From: Paraburkholderia sp. SG-MS1
GTDB taxonomy: Bacteria > Pseudomonadota > Gammaproteobacteria > Burkholderiales > Burkholderiaceae
Direction: 5' to 3'
DNA length: 62,738 nt
Assembly (NCBI RefSeq): GCF_012275575.1
Contig: NZ_NPIH01000246.1
Coordinates: 1-62,738, forward strand
In this document: in pieces, positions 29,787-39,166 of the stretch
Position numbering within the stretch: the stretch's first letter is position 1
Layout: every line of letters begins with the position of its first letter
Program-made: the position numbers and the translations under genes
The notes under the pieces: generated by a model
What the model saw: the letters and a program-made list of their open reading frames with translations, nothing else
What the model was told of the DNA's origin: nothing
Databases searched by the model: none

Positions 29787-29876
29787 GATTGACGAGTCTC
29801 TCTTGTTGGATGGATAACCGGCCCGGCGGTGAGGGCCGATCACGTGTGCTGCAAAATCCTGGCTGGGCGGACTGGT

Positions 29877-31037
29877 CTAGGGCCGCCGGCGCAATAGTGG
29901 TTCGAGTCGATCCATGGCTTCGATCAGGCTCGCGTCGCTGCGCGCGTAACACAGGCGGATCTGGTGCGCCGACTCCTCGCCGAACGCGATGCCCGGCGCA
30001 AGTCCCACCCCGACCTCGCGCACGGCGCGCTTGCAGAACTCGAGCGTGTCGGTGATGCCGTCGAGACTGAACATCAGATAGAACGACGCACTCGCCGGCA
30101 TGACGTGCAGCCCCTCCAGCGTACGCAGACGATCGAGCACGATTCGCCGGCCCCCACGGCAGCGCGAGACGAACGATTCAACGACCGGCTCACCCTCGTC
30201 GAGCGCCGCTGCCGCTCCTGCCTGCAGGAACGCTTGCCCGCCACTGGTGTTGAACTGGATCAGCTTTTCGAAGGTGTCGAGCATGGCGCGCGGATACACG
30301 AGCCAGCCCATACGCCAGCCCGTCATCAGCCACGCTTTGGAGAAGCTGTTGATCACGAACACCGGATCGTCCGGCGTGGCGAGTTCCAGCAGCGAAGGCG
30401 CATAGGGCCGGTCATAGACGATGCGCTGATAGACCTCGTCGGCCAGGATCGAGATGCCGCGTGAACGCGCGAATTCGAGCAACTGCTTCTGCTGGTCGGC
30501 TTCCATCATCCAGCCGGTCGGATTGCCGGGCGAGGCGTAGTAGATGGCTTTCGTGCGTGCATCACAGGCGTCGATCAGCCGCTGAAGGTCGAGATGCCAT
30601 CCCTCATCGCCACAACTGAGCGGTACGCTGCGAACCTCGGCGCCGGTGATCGTGACGGCGCGCAGGATGTTGGGCCACGACGGCGTCACGCACACGACGT
30701 TGTCGCCCGGTTCGATGATGGCTTGCGCGACGAGCATCACCGCATTCATGCCGCCGCAAGTGGCCGCAATGCGCTCGTCTGCCACACCGATGCCGCACAA
30801 CCTGTCGTAGTAGGCGCGGATCGCCTCCCGCAATTGAGGGATGCCGCGATTGGCCGAATAAAAGGTGTGTCCGGCTGCCAGCGCACGATTGGCCGCGTCG
30901 CAAAACGCCTGCGGCGTCGGCAGATCACTTTCTCCCGCCCACAGACCGATGACGTCACTCCGGCCAGCGCCCAGGCGCCAGACGTCGATGATGGGCGAAT
31001 CCGGCATCGTCGCGATCGCTTGTCTCGTGATACTCAT
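29877..31037 (-). CDS. Class I/II PLP-dependent aminotransferase
   Basis: 386 residues of fold-type I. PLP lysine in INSFSKAWLMTGWRMGW, Asn-Pro motif YYASPGNPTGW, Asp in ISILADEVYQRIVYD, and the substrate-carboxylate Arg near the C-terminus (HQIRLCYARSD). It would convert an amino acid to its 2-oxo acid, the natural substrate supply for indolepyruvate oxidoreductase two genes further down the pathway. It overlaps the aldolase stop by 4 bases (ATGA), so the two are translationally coupled. Amino acid specificity is not visible. Confidence 0.9.
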   Translation of the reverse strand: MSITRQAIATMPDSPIIDVWRLGAGRSDVIGLWAGESDLPTPQAFCDAANRALAAGHTFYSANRGIPQLREAIRAYYDRLCGIGVADERIAATCGGMNAVMLVAQAIIEPGDNVVCVTPSWPNILRAVTITGAEVRSVPLSCGDEGWHLDLQRLIDACDARTKAIYYASPGNPTGWMMEADQQKQLLEFARSRGISILADEVYQRIVYDRPYAPSLLELATPDDPVFVINSFSKAWLMTGWRMGWLVYPRAMLDTFEKLIQFNTSGGQAFLQAGAAAALDEGEPVVESFVSRCRGGRRIVLDRLRTLEGLHVMPASASFYLMFSLDGITDTLEFCKRAVREVGVGLAPGIAFGEESAHQIRLCYARSDASLIEAMDRLEPLLRRRP

Positions 31038-31822
31038 GACTTCCTCAGCGTGGTCTGATCGATATGAGAGGCAGGCGTCTCGCCTGAACGGCGCACCTCT
31101 TCTCCTGCCTTCAGGAATCCTTGCTTCACCAATTCGATGTCATTGGCGCACACGACCATCCGGTATCCGTTCTCCAACGCGCGACGCGCGGCGCGTGCGT
31201 CGCTGGTGAAGATGCCGCACGGCAAGCCGCGCGCCGTGGCGGCACGCAGCACCCGCTCGCAATCGCGGCCGATTACCTCGCTATCGCTCGTGCCGCGTGA
31301 CAGACAAAGATCGCCGGTGCCGATAAACAGATAGTCGACGCCGGGCACCGCCGCGATGGCTTCGACGTTCTCGACTCCCTCGACGGTTTCGATCATCAGG
31401 CCGATGGCCACTTCGCGATCGGCTGCCAGCATCGCGTCGAGCCCGCCCAGCAAGGGGCGCACACCGCCGGCAGAACGCACCCCCGCTGGCGGATAGCGCC
31501 CTGCCGACACGGCCCTTCGTGCGTCGGCCGCGGTTTCAATGAGCGGCACCAGCACTGAAGCGGCGCCTGCGTCGAGCGCCTGTGAGATAGCGCTGTGCAA
31601 ATTTTCGGCGCAGCGGGCGATCACCGGCACCTGCATACCGACGGCGCCCAGCGCCGATTCGAGCGCGCCGCGCTCCCACAGGCCGTGCTGAAGATCGAGC
31701 ACGAGTGCGTCCGGCTTCGCATGAGCGGCAAACTCCACCATCGGTGCGCTTCCAAGCGCGAGCCATATCAGCGCGAGGTGTCGTTCACTGGCGAGGCCCG
31801 GCTTCAGCGAGCGAAAGAACAT
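31034..31822 (-). CDS. HpcH/HpaI-family aldolase/citrate lyase
   Basis: 262 residues of the class II 2-oxo acid aldolase family. Metal and substrate residues are in VLDLQHGLWE, VLVPLIETAADARRAV, GLMIETVEGVEN (Glu ligand) and VDYLFIGTGDLCLS (Asp ligand). Members split 4-hydroxy-2-oxo acids to pyruvate plus an aldehyde, or act on related acids. First gene of the operon, about 300 bases from the divergent regulator gene, with a 16-bp palindrome in the promoter region. Its product might release pyruvate or, in reverse, handle a hydroxy-amino acid side chain. Confidence 0.88.
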   Translation of the reverse strand: MFFRSLKPGLASERHLALIWLALGSAPMVEFAAHAKPDALVLDLQHGLWERGALESALGAVGMQVPVIARCAENLHSAISQALDAGAASVLVPLIETAADARRAVSAGRYPPAGVRSAGGVRPLLGGLDAMLAADREVAIGLMIETVEGVENVEAIAAVPGVDYLFIGTGDLCLSRGTSDSEVIGRDCERVLRAATARGLPCGIFTSDARAARRALENGYRMVVCANDIELVKQGFLKAGEEVRRSGETPASHIDQTTLRKS

Positions 31823-31881
31823 CGGTCGAATCCTTGGTTACCGGTTTGGTCCACCGGGCAGTTTCCCCGGCCTGATTTTGC

Positions 31882-31897
31882 AAACTGAATTCAGTTT
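31882..31897. promoter_or_regulatory. 16-bp perfect palindrome, likely GntR operator (operon side)
   Basis: The bases aaactgaattcagttt form a perfect palindrome 60-75 bases upstream of the aldolase ATG at 31822 (minus strand). A related site lies at 32107-32122, beside the regulator start, and matches this one at 12 of 16 positions (shared core GAATTCAG). The pair fits autoregulated control by the divergent GntR-family protein. Confidence 0.6.
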
Positions 31898-32106
31898 CAA
31901 GGCTGTCGAGACGTTAAGGTGGAAAAATTTAGATGTCAACTAATTGCGCGCATCAGATTTGAGCCGAGGAACGGCGTAGCCCTTATCTATCAAGGATCGA
32001 TAGTTTCCGGGAGCGGGTTTTCACGGATGCTCAAGGAACGGACGGCGCACTGGACGAGCGCCTTGACAAGCGCCGTATAAGACGGCGAAGATGGGCGAAT
32101 TAGACA

Positions 32107-32122
32107 ATTCCGAATTCAGATT
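32107..32122. promoter_or_regulatory. Partial palindrome near the GntR gene start, candidate second operator
   Basis: The bases attccgaattcagatt align with the perfect palindrome at 31882-31897 (12 of 16 identical, core GAATTCAG). They lie 15-30 bases before the regulator's ATG at 32137, where a bound repressor would block transcription or translation. This is inferred from similarity only. Confidence 0.45.
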
Positions 32123-32136
32123 TTGGAACGGCCATC

Positions 32137-32835
32137 ATGACAACGCAGGTCGCAAAAGTTGCGAAGACGCCCAGTCGAACTGAGCTCAAACAGACCACGC
32201 TGACCGAGACGATTTACCAGGAGGTTCGAGCTCGGCTACAACGCGGAGGCATTGCCGCGAACGAACGCATTCTCGACTATGAGATAGCCAACGAATTCGA
32301 CTGCACGCGCATGCCTGTTCGTCAGGCACTCCTGCGACTGGTGAACGAGGGATATTTGGTCGGGACCACGCGCGGCTTCGTCATGCCCATGCTGACGAAC
32401 GCCGACATCCATGAGATTTTCGAAGTCCGCCGGTTACTTGAACCGAGCGCGGCAGCCGGCGCGACCGCTGCGCTGACCGATAAGCATGATGCCGCGTTAA
32501 AGCGTGGCTACCAGAACGCGCGTCGAGCGTATGAAAAGCAGGACGGCGTCGCGTTGATTGCGGCCAATGTGGAGTTTCGCGATGTCTGGCTCGGCGCCGT
32601 ACAGAACAGGCGGCTGCAGGAGACCATCAGACGCTTTACCGATCACGCCCAGCAGGTCAGATCGCTGACGTTGACTGATTCGTCCACCCAGAAAATCGCG
32701 CTTGATGGCATGCATGACTTGCTGAACGGTTTCCTCGAGCGGGATGCGAAACGCGTCAGGACGACGATGCTCGAATTCATCCTCAATGCCGAGCAGCGAT
32801 ATTTCGTGTTGGTGGAAGGCCAGGATTGTGCATAG
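32137..32835 (+). CDS. GntR-family regulator, FCD subfamily
   Basis: 232 residues. The N-terminal winged helix (ETIYQEVRARLQRGGIAANE, ANEFDCTRMPVRQALLRLVN) is the GntR DNA-binding domain. The C-terminal all-helical FCD domain (about residues 85-225) contains FEVRRLLEPSAAAGA and metal-ligand-like FRDVWLGAV / DGMHDLLNGFLERD segments. FCD regulators usually bind a small organic acid and release DNA. Divergent from the eight-gene operon, with palindromes next to both start codons. Probably represses the operon until a pathway intermediate is present. Confidence 0.9.
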   Translation: MTTQVAKVAKTPSRTELKQTTLTETIYQEVRARLQRGGIAANERILDYEIANEFDCTRMPVRQALLRLVNEGYLVGTTRGFVMPMLTNADIHEIFEVRRLLEPSAAAGATAALTDKHDAALKRGYQNARRAYEKQDGVALIAANVEFRDVWLGAVQNRRLQETIRRFTDHAQQVRSLTLTDSSTQKIALDGMHDLLNGFLERDAKRVRTTMLEFILNAEQRYFVLVEGQDCA

Positions 32836-32967
32836 GGCGATGCACGTGGGCAGTCGCTGGCACAGCGGTGACTAATAGAAAAAGGGCGAAAGAATGAGCG
32901 ACGCTTTCGCGAGTGTCCTCCATCTTGCATCGCTCACACCGTTTCCAGATCCAGACGTCACGCGTGC

Positions 32968-33801
32968 TCATCCGTCAGTCGATCTGGTGATGCTTTCCCA
33001 CGCGTCGAATTCCGCACTGAGCGACGAGAGCTTTTCCCGGACCAAACCGAGTGCGTCACTGCCCAGCAGAAGATGCGATGGCGGCTCGTCGCTCTCGATA
33101 ACGGACAACATGGCACGTGCGGCTTTGGCGGGGTCTCCGAGTTGCCTGCCGCTCTTCTCTTCGCGTCCCTTTCTGATCGGATCGAACAGGGAATCGTAGT
33201 CCGCGATCGAGCGCGGGGTTCGCACCATCGATCGACCAGCCCATTCGGTACGGAAAGAACCAGGTGCCACTGCCGTCACGCGGATGCCGAACGGTTTGAC
33301 TTCTTTACTGAGGACCTCGGTAATCCCCTCCAGGGCGAATTTACTGCCGCAGTAATAGGCGATGCCCGGCATGGTGATAAAGCCGCCCATCGATGTGATG
33401 TTGAGGATATGACCGCGTCGTCGCTCACGCATGGACGGCAACACACTCTTCATGACGGCAACAGCGCCGAACACGTTGACGTCGAACTGCCGACGCATTT
33501 CAGCCAGCGATGACTCTTCCATGACGCCTTCGTGGCCGTAACCGGCGTTGTTCACCAGCACGTCCAGTGGCCCCACGTTTGCCTCGATTTCGTTGACGAC
33601 ATCTGCAATTGAATCGAAGTCGGTTACGTCAAGTACCCGGCCGAACGCGCTTGCGGCGTTAAGCGCCTCGAAGCTCTGCCTTGCCTGCTCGCTGCGTACC
33701 GTGCCGACGACCCGATAGCCTGCGGCAAGCGCTTCCTCGGCCAGTGCGCGTCCGAAGCCGCTACTGACACCCGTGATGAGCATGGTTCTGGTTGATGGCA
33801 T
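32968..33801 (-). CDS. Short-chain dehydrogenase/reductase (SDR)
   Basis: 277 residues from an ATG at 33801 with AGGGAGC upstream. Classical SDR: coenzyme motif TGVSSGFGRALAEEA, structural NNAG in DVLVNNAGYGHEG, catalytic Ser in ITSMGGF and Y-x-x-x-K in IAYYCGSKFALEG. NAD(P)H-dependent oxidation or reduction in the cytosol; the long C-terminus resembles SDRs paired with AraC regulators. It is divergent from the AraC gene at 33897, which likely controls it. Confidence 0.92.
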   Translation of the reverse strand: MPSTRTMLITGVSSGFGRALAEEALAAGYRVVGTVRSEQARQSFEALNAASAFGRVLDVTDFDSIADVVNEIEANVGPLDVLVNNAGYGHEGVMEESSLAEMRRQFDVNVFGAVAVMKSVLPSMRERRRGHILNITSMGGFITMPGIAYYCGSKFALEGITEVLSKEVKPFGIRVTAVAPGSFRTEWAGRSMVRTPRSIADYDSLFDPIRKGREEKSGRQLGDPAKAARAMLSVIESDEPPSHLLLGSDALGLVREKLSSLSAEFDAWESITRSTDG

Positions 33802-33896
33802 CGCGAATGCTCCCTGAACTGGTTTGGAAGGTTGCATGTTATTCTGATAACTCTTCGCAAATTAGACCCGATTCTCTACTTTTATTGCCTATTTCT

Positions 33897-34880
33897 ATGA
33901 GCAAGGCGGTCCCTAAAAAGAGTATTAGCCGATCCGTTGCCTCGGCCAGCGCACGTGAACAGCGCCGGATGGTGACCCTGCTGAGCGCGCTGGCCCCGCA
34001 GGAAGGCTACAACCTGACTGCCTTGCGCGATGTACGTATCCTGCGGTCGGACCGGGCGCTGTCGCGCACGCCGGTGCTATACGATCCCGGCATCGTGATC
34101 GTATGCCAAGGGAGGAAGCGGGGATTTTTGGGTGACCAGGTCTATGTGTACGACGAGCAGCACTATCTCGCCGTCGCGGTGCCGGTCCCCTTCACGATGG
34201 AGACCGACGCGACGCCCGAGCGTCCCCTTCTGGCCCTGTACCTGCATCTGGACTTTCAGGTGGCGGCCGAACTCATGATTCAGATAGATCAACATGGCTT
34301 GCCGGCCTCGGGCGACGTGCCGCAAACCATGATGTCCAGTCCAATGGATGCGTCGATGCGGGCGTCCGTCCTGCGCTTCCTGGAGGCAATGAACCAGCCA
34401 CTTGAAGCCGCAATCCTTGGCCCGGGACTGGTACGCGAACTGTACTTCCGCGTTCTCACCGGCGCGCAAGGCAACACCATGCGCGCGGCGTTAGCGATGC
34501 AAGGGCAATTCGGCAAGATCGGCAAAGCGCTGGAGCGTATCCATGCGACTTATGCAGAACCGCTCGACCTTCCTGGTCTGGCCAACCGGGCTGGGATGAG
34601 CGTGCCTACGTTCCATAGCCACTTCAAGGCCATCACGAGTACGTCGCCGATGCAGTACGTGAAATCCACCCGATTGCATCAGGCTCGCTTGCTCATGGTG
34701 CGCCAAGGCATGACGGCTGAGGCGGCATGCCATGCTGTCGGCTATGCCAGCCCCTCGCAATTCAATCGGGAATTCAAGCGACTTTTTGGCCGCACGCCGG
34801 CTGCAGAGACGAAACGTCTTCGCGAAAGCTTCGCGCTGCCTCCCGCCTTTCCAGAGTCAAAGTTCGTCTCTTCGCATTGA
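33897..34880 (+). CDS. AraC-family regulator with AraC_N domain
   Basis: 327 residues from an ATG at 33897, preceded by a weak ribosome site; the frame is open further upstream. The N-terminal effector domain (about residues 30-200; VLYDPGIVIVCQGRKRGFLG) belongs to the AraC_N group. The C-terminal tandem helix-turn-helix (about 220-320) has LANRAGMSVPTFHSHFKAIT and AVGYASPSQFNREFKRLFG. It probably activates the divergent SDR gene; the spacer between the two ATGs is 95 bases. The inducer is unknown. Confidence 0.9.
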   Translation: MSKAVPKKSISRSVASASAREQRRMVTLLSALAPQEGYNLTALRDVRILRSDRALSRTPVLYDPGIVIVCQGRKRGFLGDQVYVYDEQHYLAVAVPVPFTMETDATPERPLLALYLHLDFQVAAELMIQIDQHGLPASGDVPQTMMSSPMDASMRASVLRFLEAMNQPLEAAILGPGLVRELYFRVLTGAQGNTMRAALAMQGQFGKIGKALERIHATYAEPLDLPGLANRAGMSVPTFHSHFKAITSTSPMQYVKSTRLHQARLLMVRQGMTAEAACHAVGYASPSQFNREFKRLFGRTPAAETKRLRESFALPPAFPESKFVSSH

Positions 34881-35302
34881 GCGCAGGGGTTGCGGCCTAT
34901 TCAGCCACGTTCTCTGCCTCGTGCGTAACGCCTCGCTGACCAGCCGGGTGCACGTGTGTCATTCACAGTTTGGCGAGGACGCTGGCCGAGCCATGGCGCC
35001 ATAGAATCAACGATCTATAGTTATCTTGAGCAGCGAAATTACCGGCTGGTCAGTTGGACCCAACTTTCACTGATTTTCAGCGATGAACCAATCCGGCATA
35101 TTCCCGTATCAGGTATAGATCGGATTGTCAGTTCTTACTATCCCGCGCGCCTCTATGACCAGGCAGGTGGATCTAATAGCTCGCGCCTGCCAGCCGCGAA
35201 ACTGGGCGCCGGTCGCAAGGATTGCGGCGCCCCATGCGCTTGAAGTACTCGCTCGCTTTGTGCATGCGCTTATTCGCGGCTGGTTGTCACCTTTACCCGC
35301 TG
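34881..35302. other. Stretch without a supported gene
   Basis: About 420 bases between the AraC gene and the small exported protein. Several short frames exist, the longest about 95 codons, but none shows a ribosome site, family resemblance or protein-like composition. No repeat or stem was noticed. Confidence 0.45.
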
Positions 35303-35635
35303 TTACTTACCAGCGGCTGGCGACACGACGCTCGGCGTCGCCAGCGTATTGTTGCTCTTTGGCGCGCTGGACGTCGAGTTGCTGTCCGTGCCACTCGGCA
35401 GGCCCGAGTTCGGCGACCTGGCGCCCATACCACTGTCCGAGTTGCTGGCGCCTGGCGTGCCGTAGCCGCCCGTTGCACCATTCGTGGGGTTCACCTGGTT
35501 TGTCTGGTTCGCCGGCCCAGCCGTGCTGCCTGCCGAGCCGCTGCCGCTCGGACCTCCGGCGGTCTGGGCACACACGCCGCCCGACAGTGTAAGTGCGGCG
35601 ACAGCCGCGAGTAATGCGCTGCTTGTCTTTCTCAT
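35303..35635 (-). CDS. Small exported Ser/Gly/Asn-rich protein
   Basis: 110 residues from an ATG at 35635 with a strong AAGGAGGGACGGATC upstream. Signal peptide MRKTSSALLAAVAALTLSGG ends CAQ-TAG. The mature chain is low-complexity Ser/Gly/Asn/Thr/Pro with no aromatic core, a composition seen in small periplasmic or surface proteins of Burkholderia. Probably intrinsically disordered. No function is assigned. Confidence 0.7.
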   Translation of the reverse strand: MRKTSSALLAAVAALTLSGGVCAQTAGGPSGSGSAGSTAGPANQTNQVNPTNGATGGYGTPGASNSDSGMGARSPNSGLPSGTDSNSTSSAPKSNNTLATPSVVSPAAGK

Positions 35636-35900
35636 GATCCGTCCCTCCTTGATCGAAATGGCATAGGAACGCAGACGGGTACCGCCTGCTTAACCTGAAA
35701 CGCAGCAAGCGCTGTGCCGCGCGTACTTATGGAGCGAAATCGCCGGGTCTTTTATCAAGAGTTATGCATCGCGGTTAAAAACTTAAAGTTCGCGCAAACA
35801 TCGCCGATAAATAGTTTCGCCGTGTCTGCATTTGCCGTGGGGGCTTCCCTCCAAAGACACTGCCAGGAGCGGCCACACTCTTAATCCACTAATAAAAGTC

Positions 35901-36635
35901 ATGAATAACAAAACACTTTCAACCTCTGCAGCCGCAGGCATTATCGTTGTCGTTGCACTGCTGACGGGCTGTACTTCGCTTCCTAAAACAGATCTCGCCG
36001 CCAGCAATCGCGAAAAGCTCCATTCGATCGCCATGCTGGATGTCACCGAACCGCGCGGCGAGAGCGTAGTCAACCTCGGTGGTGCTGCCGGAGCATTTGG
36101 ATTGATTGGCGGGTTGGTGCAAGCTGGAATCAACTCCAATCATACGAGTACGTATACGCAGCATGTGGCGAGCGAAAAAGTCGCCTTCGCTCCCGTCGTC
36201 AACGATGGCCTGACAACGCGACTGTCCAGTAACGGCTACGACATTGTCGCGTTGCACGACCAGCATGCCAAGCTCTCGAGCGACGGCAAGTCCGACGACT
36301 TTTCCGGTATCACGACCAGCGCCGACGCTATCCTGAGCGTATGGATCACGTCGTTTGGTTATGTGTCCCCGCCGGAATCGAGCGATTTCATTCCGATGGT
36401 CGTCGTCCGCGCTCGCCTGCTCGACTCGAAGTCCAGGCAAGACATGTACTTCAAGACATTCGCCTGCGGTTGGGATATCAAGGCCAATTCCGTTCATGTC
36501 GAGGCGGACGCCAAGTATCGCTATGGCAGTTTCGGCACGTTGATCGACCAGTTCGATCAGTCGGTCGCAGGCCTCAAGGATTGCGAGCAGGCAGTTGTCG
36601 CCGCCATAGGCCAGGATCTGACGAAGCAGCAGTGA
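35901..36635 (+). CDS. Putative lipoprotein
   Basis: 244 residues from an ATG at 35901. The leader MNKTLS-type segment ends in lipobox LLTGC with the lipidated Cys at residue 24. The mature part reads LHSIAMLDVTEPRGESVVNL, then GGAAGAFGLIGGLVQAGI, a Gly/Ala-rich hydrophobic stretch, and a globular region (SADAILSVWITSFGYVSPPE). Expected at the periplasmic face of a membrane. Family not recognised; possibly related to uncharacterised proteins of envelope stress or secretion loci. Confidence 0.75.
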   Translation: MNNKTLSTSAAAGIIVVVALLTGCTSLPKTDLAASNREKLHSIAMLDVTEPRGESVVNLGGAAGAFGLIGGLVQAGINSNHTSTYTQHVASEKVAFAPVVNDGLTTRLSSNGYDIVALHDQHAKLSSDGKSDDFSGITTSADAILSVWITSFGYVSPPESSDFIPMVVVRARLLDSKSRQDMYFKTFACGWDIKANSVHVEADAKYRYGSFGTLIDQFDQSVAGLKDCEQAVVAAIGQDLTKQQ

Positions 36636-36883
36636 CGGTAGCGATGCGTGCAGCCGTCCTCGGCATTCCCGAGCGCGGCGAGGTCGCTGATTGCGCGTGC
36701 CTGCCGGCGCCGGCAAGGACCTCGGCTCAGCAATGACAAAGTCCGCGACTCTCCCATGCACGCGTCTGAATGCCTCTCCGGACATGGGAATGGGCGACCG
36801 TCGCTCGTCGTACAGCAGCCGGCAAGCAGTCAGAGCGCCGCCTCCTCTCACTGCGCGGCGCCCACCCACAGGTTCGAGCCTTC

Positions 36884-37879
36884 TTACCAGCGCTGGTGAA
36901 CCTCAGGCGCGATATAGCGCTCATAGACCTCACGCACGCGCTGCATTGCCTCACCGGACAGCGGCGCGAGATTCGCAGCCGAAACGTTCGACGCCGCCTG
37001 GGCCGCGTTCTTACTACCCGGGATGATGACGGACACGGCCTCTTCCATGAGAATCCAGCGCAGCGCCAGTTGCGCCATCGAGGCATCCACCGGTACAAGT
37101 CCGCGCAGCTCGTCGACCGCTTTCAACGCGATGTCATAAGGCACGCCGGAGAACGTTTCACCGACGTCGAACGCCTCACCGTGGCGGTTGAAAGCACGAT
37201 GGTCGTCCGACGGGAAAACCGAATCCGCGGACATCTTGCCCGTCAGCATGCCGCTTGCCAGAGGCACTCGCGCGATGACCGCAACGTTCTTCTTTTGCGC
37301 CTGCCTGAAAAACAGTTCGGCTGGGCGTTGCCGGAACATGTTGTAGATGATCTGCACCGACACCACATTGGGATACTCGATCGCCTTCAACGCTTCCTCG
37401 ACCTTTTCGACCGACACACCATAGAAGCGGATCTTGCCAGCCGCGACAAAGTCATCCATCGCGGCGAACACCTCGGGATGGTAGTAAACCTCCGTCGGCG
37501 GGCAATGCAATTGCACCAGGTCGAGCGTATCGACGCCGAGGTTCGACAGGCTACGGTCGATGAAACCCTCGAGCGCACGCTTATTCGTATAGCCAGCCGT
37601 CACATGCGGGTCGAGCCGGCGGCCAAGCTTGGTGGCCACGACGGGACGTTCGCCGCCACGTTGCCGCAGCACGTCGCGGATGATCCGTTCCGACCGGCCG
37701 TCGCCGTAGACGTCCGCCGTATCGATGAAAGTCACTCCGCTATCGAGCGCGGCGTTTAGCGCGGCCTTGGCGTCATCTTCGGCGACACCGCCCCACGAGC
37801 CGCCAATCGCCCATGCCCCAAAACCGATTTCCGAAACATTCCAACCGGTACGACCGAATTTTCTTTTCGAAAGCGTCAT
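36884..37879 (-). CDS. Aldo/keto reductase
   Basis: 331 residues from an ATG at 37879. The TIM-barrel AKR set is visible: Asp in VTFIDTADVYGDGRSE, Tyr in the same segment, Lys in VVATKLGRRLD and His in DLVQLHCPPTE. The NADPH-binding end is VIIPGSKNAAQAASN. It reduces an aldehyde or ketone, or oxidises a sugar. It lies next to and in the same orientation as an AraC-type gene (38039-39043) that may regulate it. Confidence 0.92.
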   Translation of the reverse strand: MTLSKRKFGRTGWNVSEIGFGAWAIGGSWGGVAEDDAKAALNAALDSGVTFIDTADVYGDGRSERIIRDVLRQRGGERPVVATKLGRRLDPHVTAGYTNKRALEGFIDRSLSNLGVDTLDLVQLHCPPTEVYYHPEVFAAMDDFVAAGKIRFYGVSVEKVEEALKAIEYPNVVSVQIIYNMFRQRPAELFFRQAQKKNVAVIARVPLASGMLTGKMSADSVFPSDDHRAFNRHGEAFDVGETFSGVPYDIALKAVDELRGLVPVDASMAQLALRWILMEEAVSVIIPGSKNAAQAASNVSAANLAPLSGEAMQRVREVYERYIAPEVHQRW

Positions 37880-38038
37880 GTCAATGCTCGTCCTGTGTTT
37901 TGCAAAGTTACGTCGTGGGCATTTCAATGAGCCGCACTGTCTTGATACCGGCGGCTTATTAATTCGTAGTGTAGCAAGCAAGGGCAAGATGCAGCACAGA
38001 GGACACGCCCATGTAGTTTGGAGAGCTGACCTTCAGAA

Positions 38039-39043
38039 TTATTGCCCCGCGTAGTGGGCAGCGCCGTCCATCTTCCCCTGGTGCTTGCGCCAGCCTGCTG
38101 GCGGCATACCAAACTCTCGCTTGAAAGCCCGGCTGAACGCCGCCTCCGATTCGTAGCCAATCTGCTCCGCCACGGCCGCGAGCGATTTGCCGCCGCTCAG
38201 CAATTCCTGCGCGGCGATCTGCATCCGCCACCGCGCGAGGTATTGCATGGGCGGTTGTCCAAGCAGGTCCGTGAAGCGTTGCGCCAACGCGGAACGCGAC
38301 AGCCCGACCTTGCGCGCGAGTTCGTCGACGGTCCAGGGGCGGACCGGCTGAGCATGGAGCAACGAAAGCGCACGCCCCACGAAACGATCGCGCACGCCGG
38401 CTAGCCATCCCGTCTGGTCAGCAGGAAGTGCTTCAATACAGCTTCGTACCGCTTCGACAAACAGAAGCTCCGACAGTCTCGCCAGGACGATCGTACCGCC
38501 CGCCCGAGAATCCGCCGCCTCGGCGGCCGCGAACTTGAGCGACGACTCGAGCCACGCGCCGCGGGGGTCGTTGCGCATGTCGATCTTGAAGAGCCGCGGC
38601 AGCGACGAGAGCAAGGGGTTAGAGAGCGTATCGTCGCAAGCGAGGAAGCCGCAAACGATGCGGGTGGGCGTGCCGCCCCCACCGTGGGACAGGGTCATCA
38701 CTTCGCCGGGCGCGGTTTCCATTTGTCCGCCCAGCAGCGTGTCAGCCGGCGTGGGCGGAAGATCCAGCGCGCTGCCCAGCAGGTGCGCTTCGCCTTGCGG
38801 TACCACCAGCACTTCGCCGGCATTCAGATGAAGGGCCGACGCAGGCGCGCCCGCCAACTGCGCCCAGCAGCTTCCCTCTATGATCAGATGATACGAGATG
38901 ACCCGCTCGGAGCGGGGCAGATAGGCGGCGCAGAGCGCAGCATCGGTGCGCCCTATCACGCACCAGGGAGACGTGAACGTGCCATTGAGGTACACCGCGC
39001 CGCTCAGGCGAACGACGCGCAGCACGTCAGAAACTGCATCCAT
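38039..39043 (-). CDS. AraC-family regulator with cupin effector domain
   Basis: 334 residues. The N-terminal cupin-like domain (about 1-190; LSGAVYLNGTFTSPWCVIGR, GEVLVVPQGEAHLLGS) is of the AraC Cupin_6 type. The C-terminal HTH pair is LARKVGLSRSALAQRFTDLL and QIGYESEAAFSRAFKREFG. It likely controls the aldo/keto reductase gene 160 bases downstream on the same strand. The inducer is unknown. Confidence 0.9.
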   Translation of the reverse strand: MDAVSDVLRVVRLSGAVYLNGTFTSPWCVIGRTDAALCAAYLPRSERVISYHLIIEGSCWAQLAGAPASALHLNAGEVLVVPQGEAHLLGSALDLPPTPADTLLGGQMETAPGEVMTLSHGGGGTPTRIVCGFLACDDTLSNPLLSSLPRLFKIDMRNDPRGAWLESSLKFAAAEAADSRAGGTIVLARLSELLFVEAVRSCIEALPADQTGWLAGVRDRFVGRALSLLHAQPVRPWTVDELARKVGLSRSALAQRFTDLLGQPPMQYLARWRMQIAAQELLSGGKSLAAVAEQIGYESEAAFSRAFKREFGMPPAGWRKHQGKMDGAAHYAGQ

Positions 39044-39166
39044 AAGTAGCTCGCTTGAAGTGCGGCTCCCCCAGCAGGAGACCAGGACAGGTGGTCGTTT
39101 TTTTAACCTGGTCGAGGTGTCAATACTATACCCGGCGGCGTCGCCGACAAATCCCTTACGGGGTTT

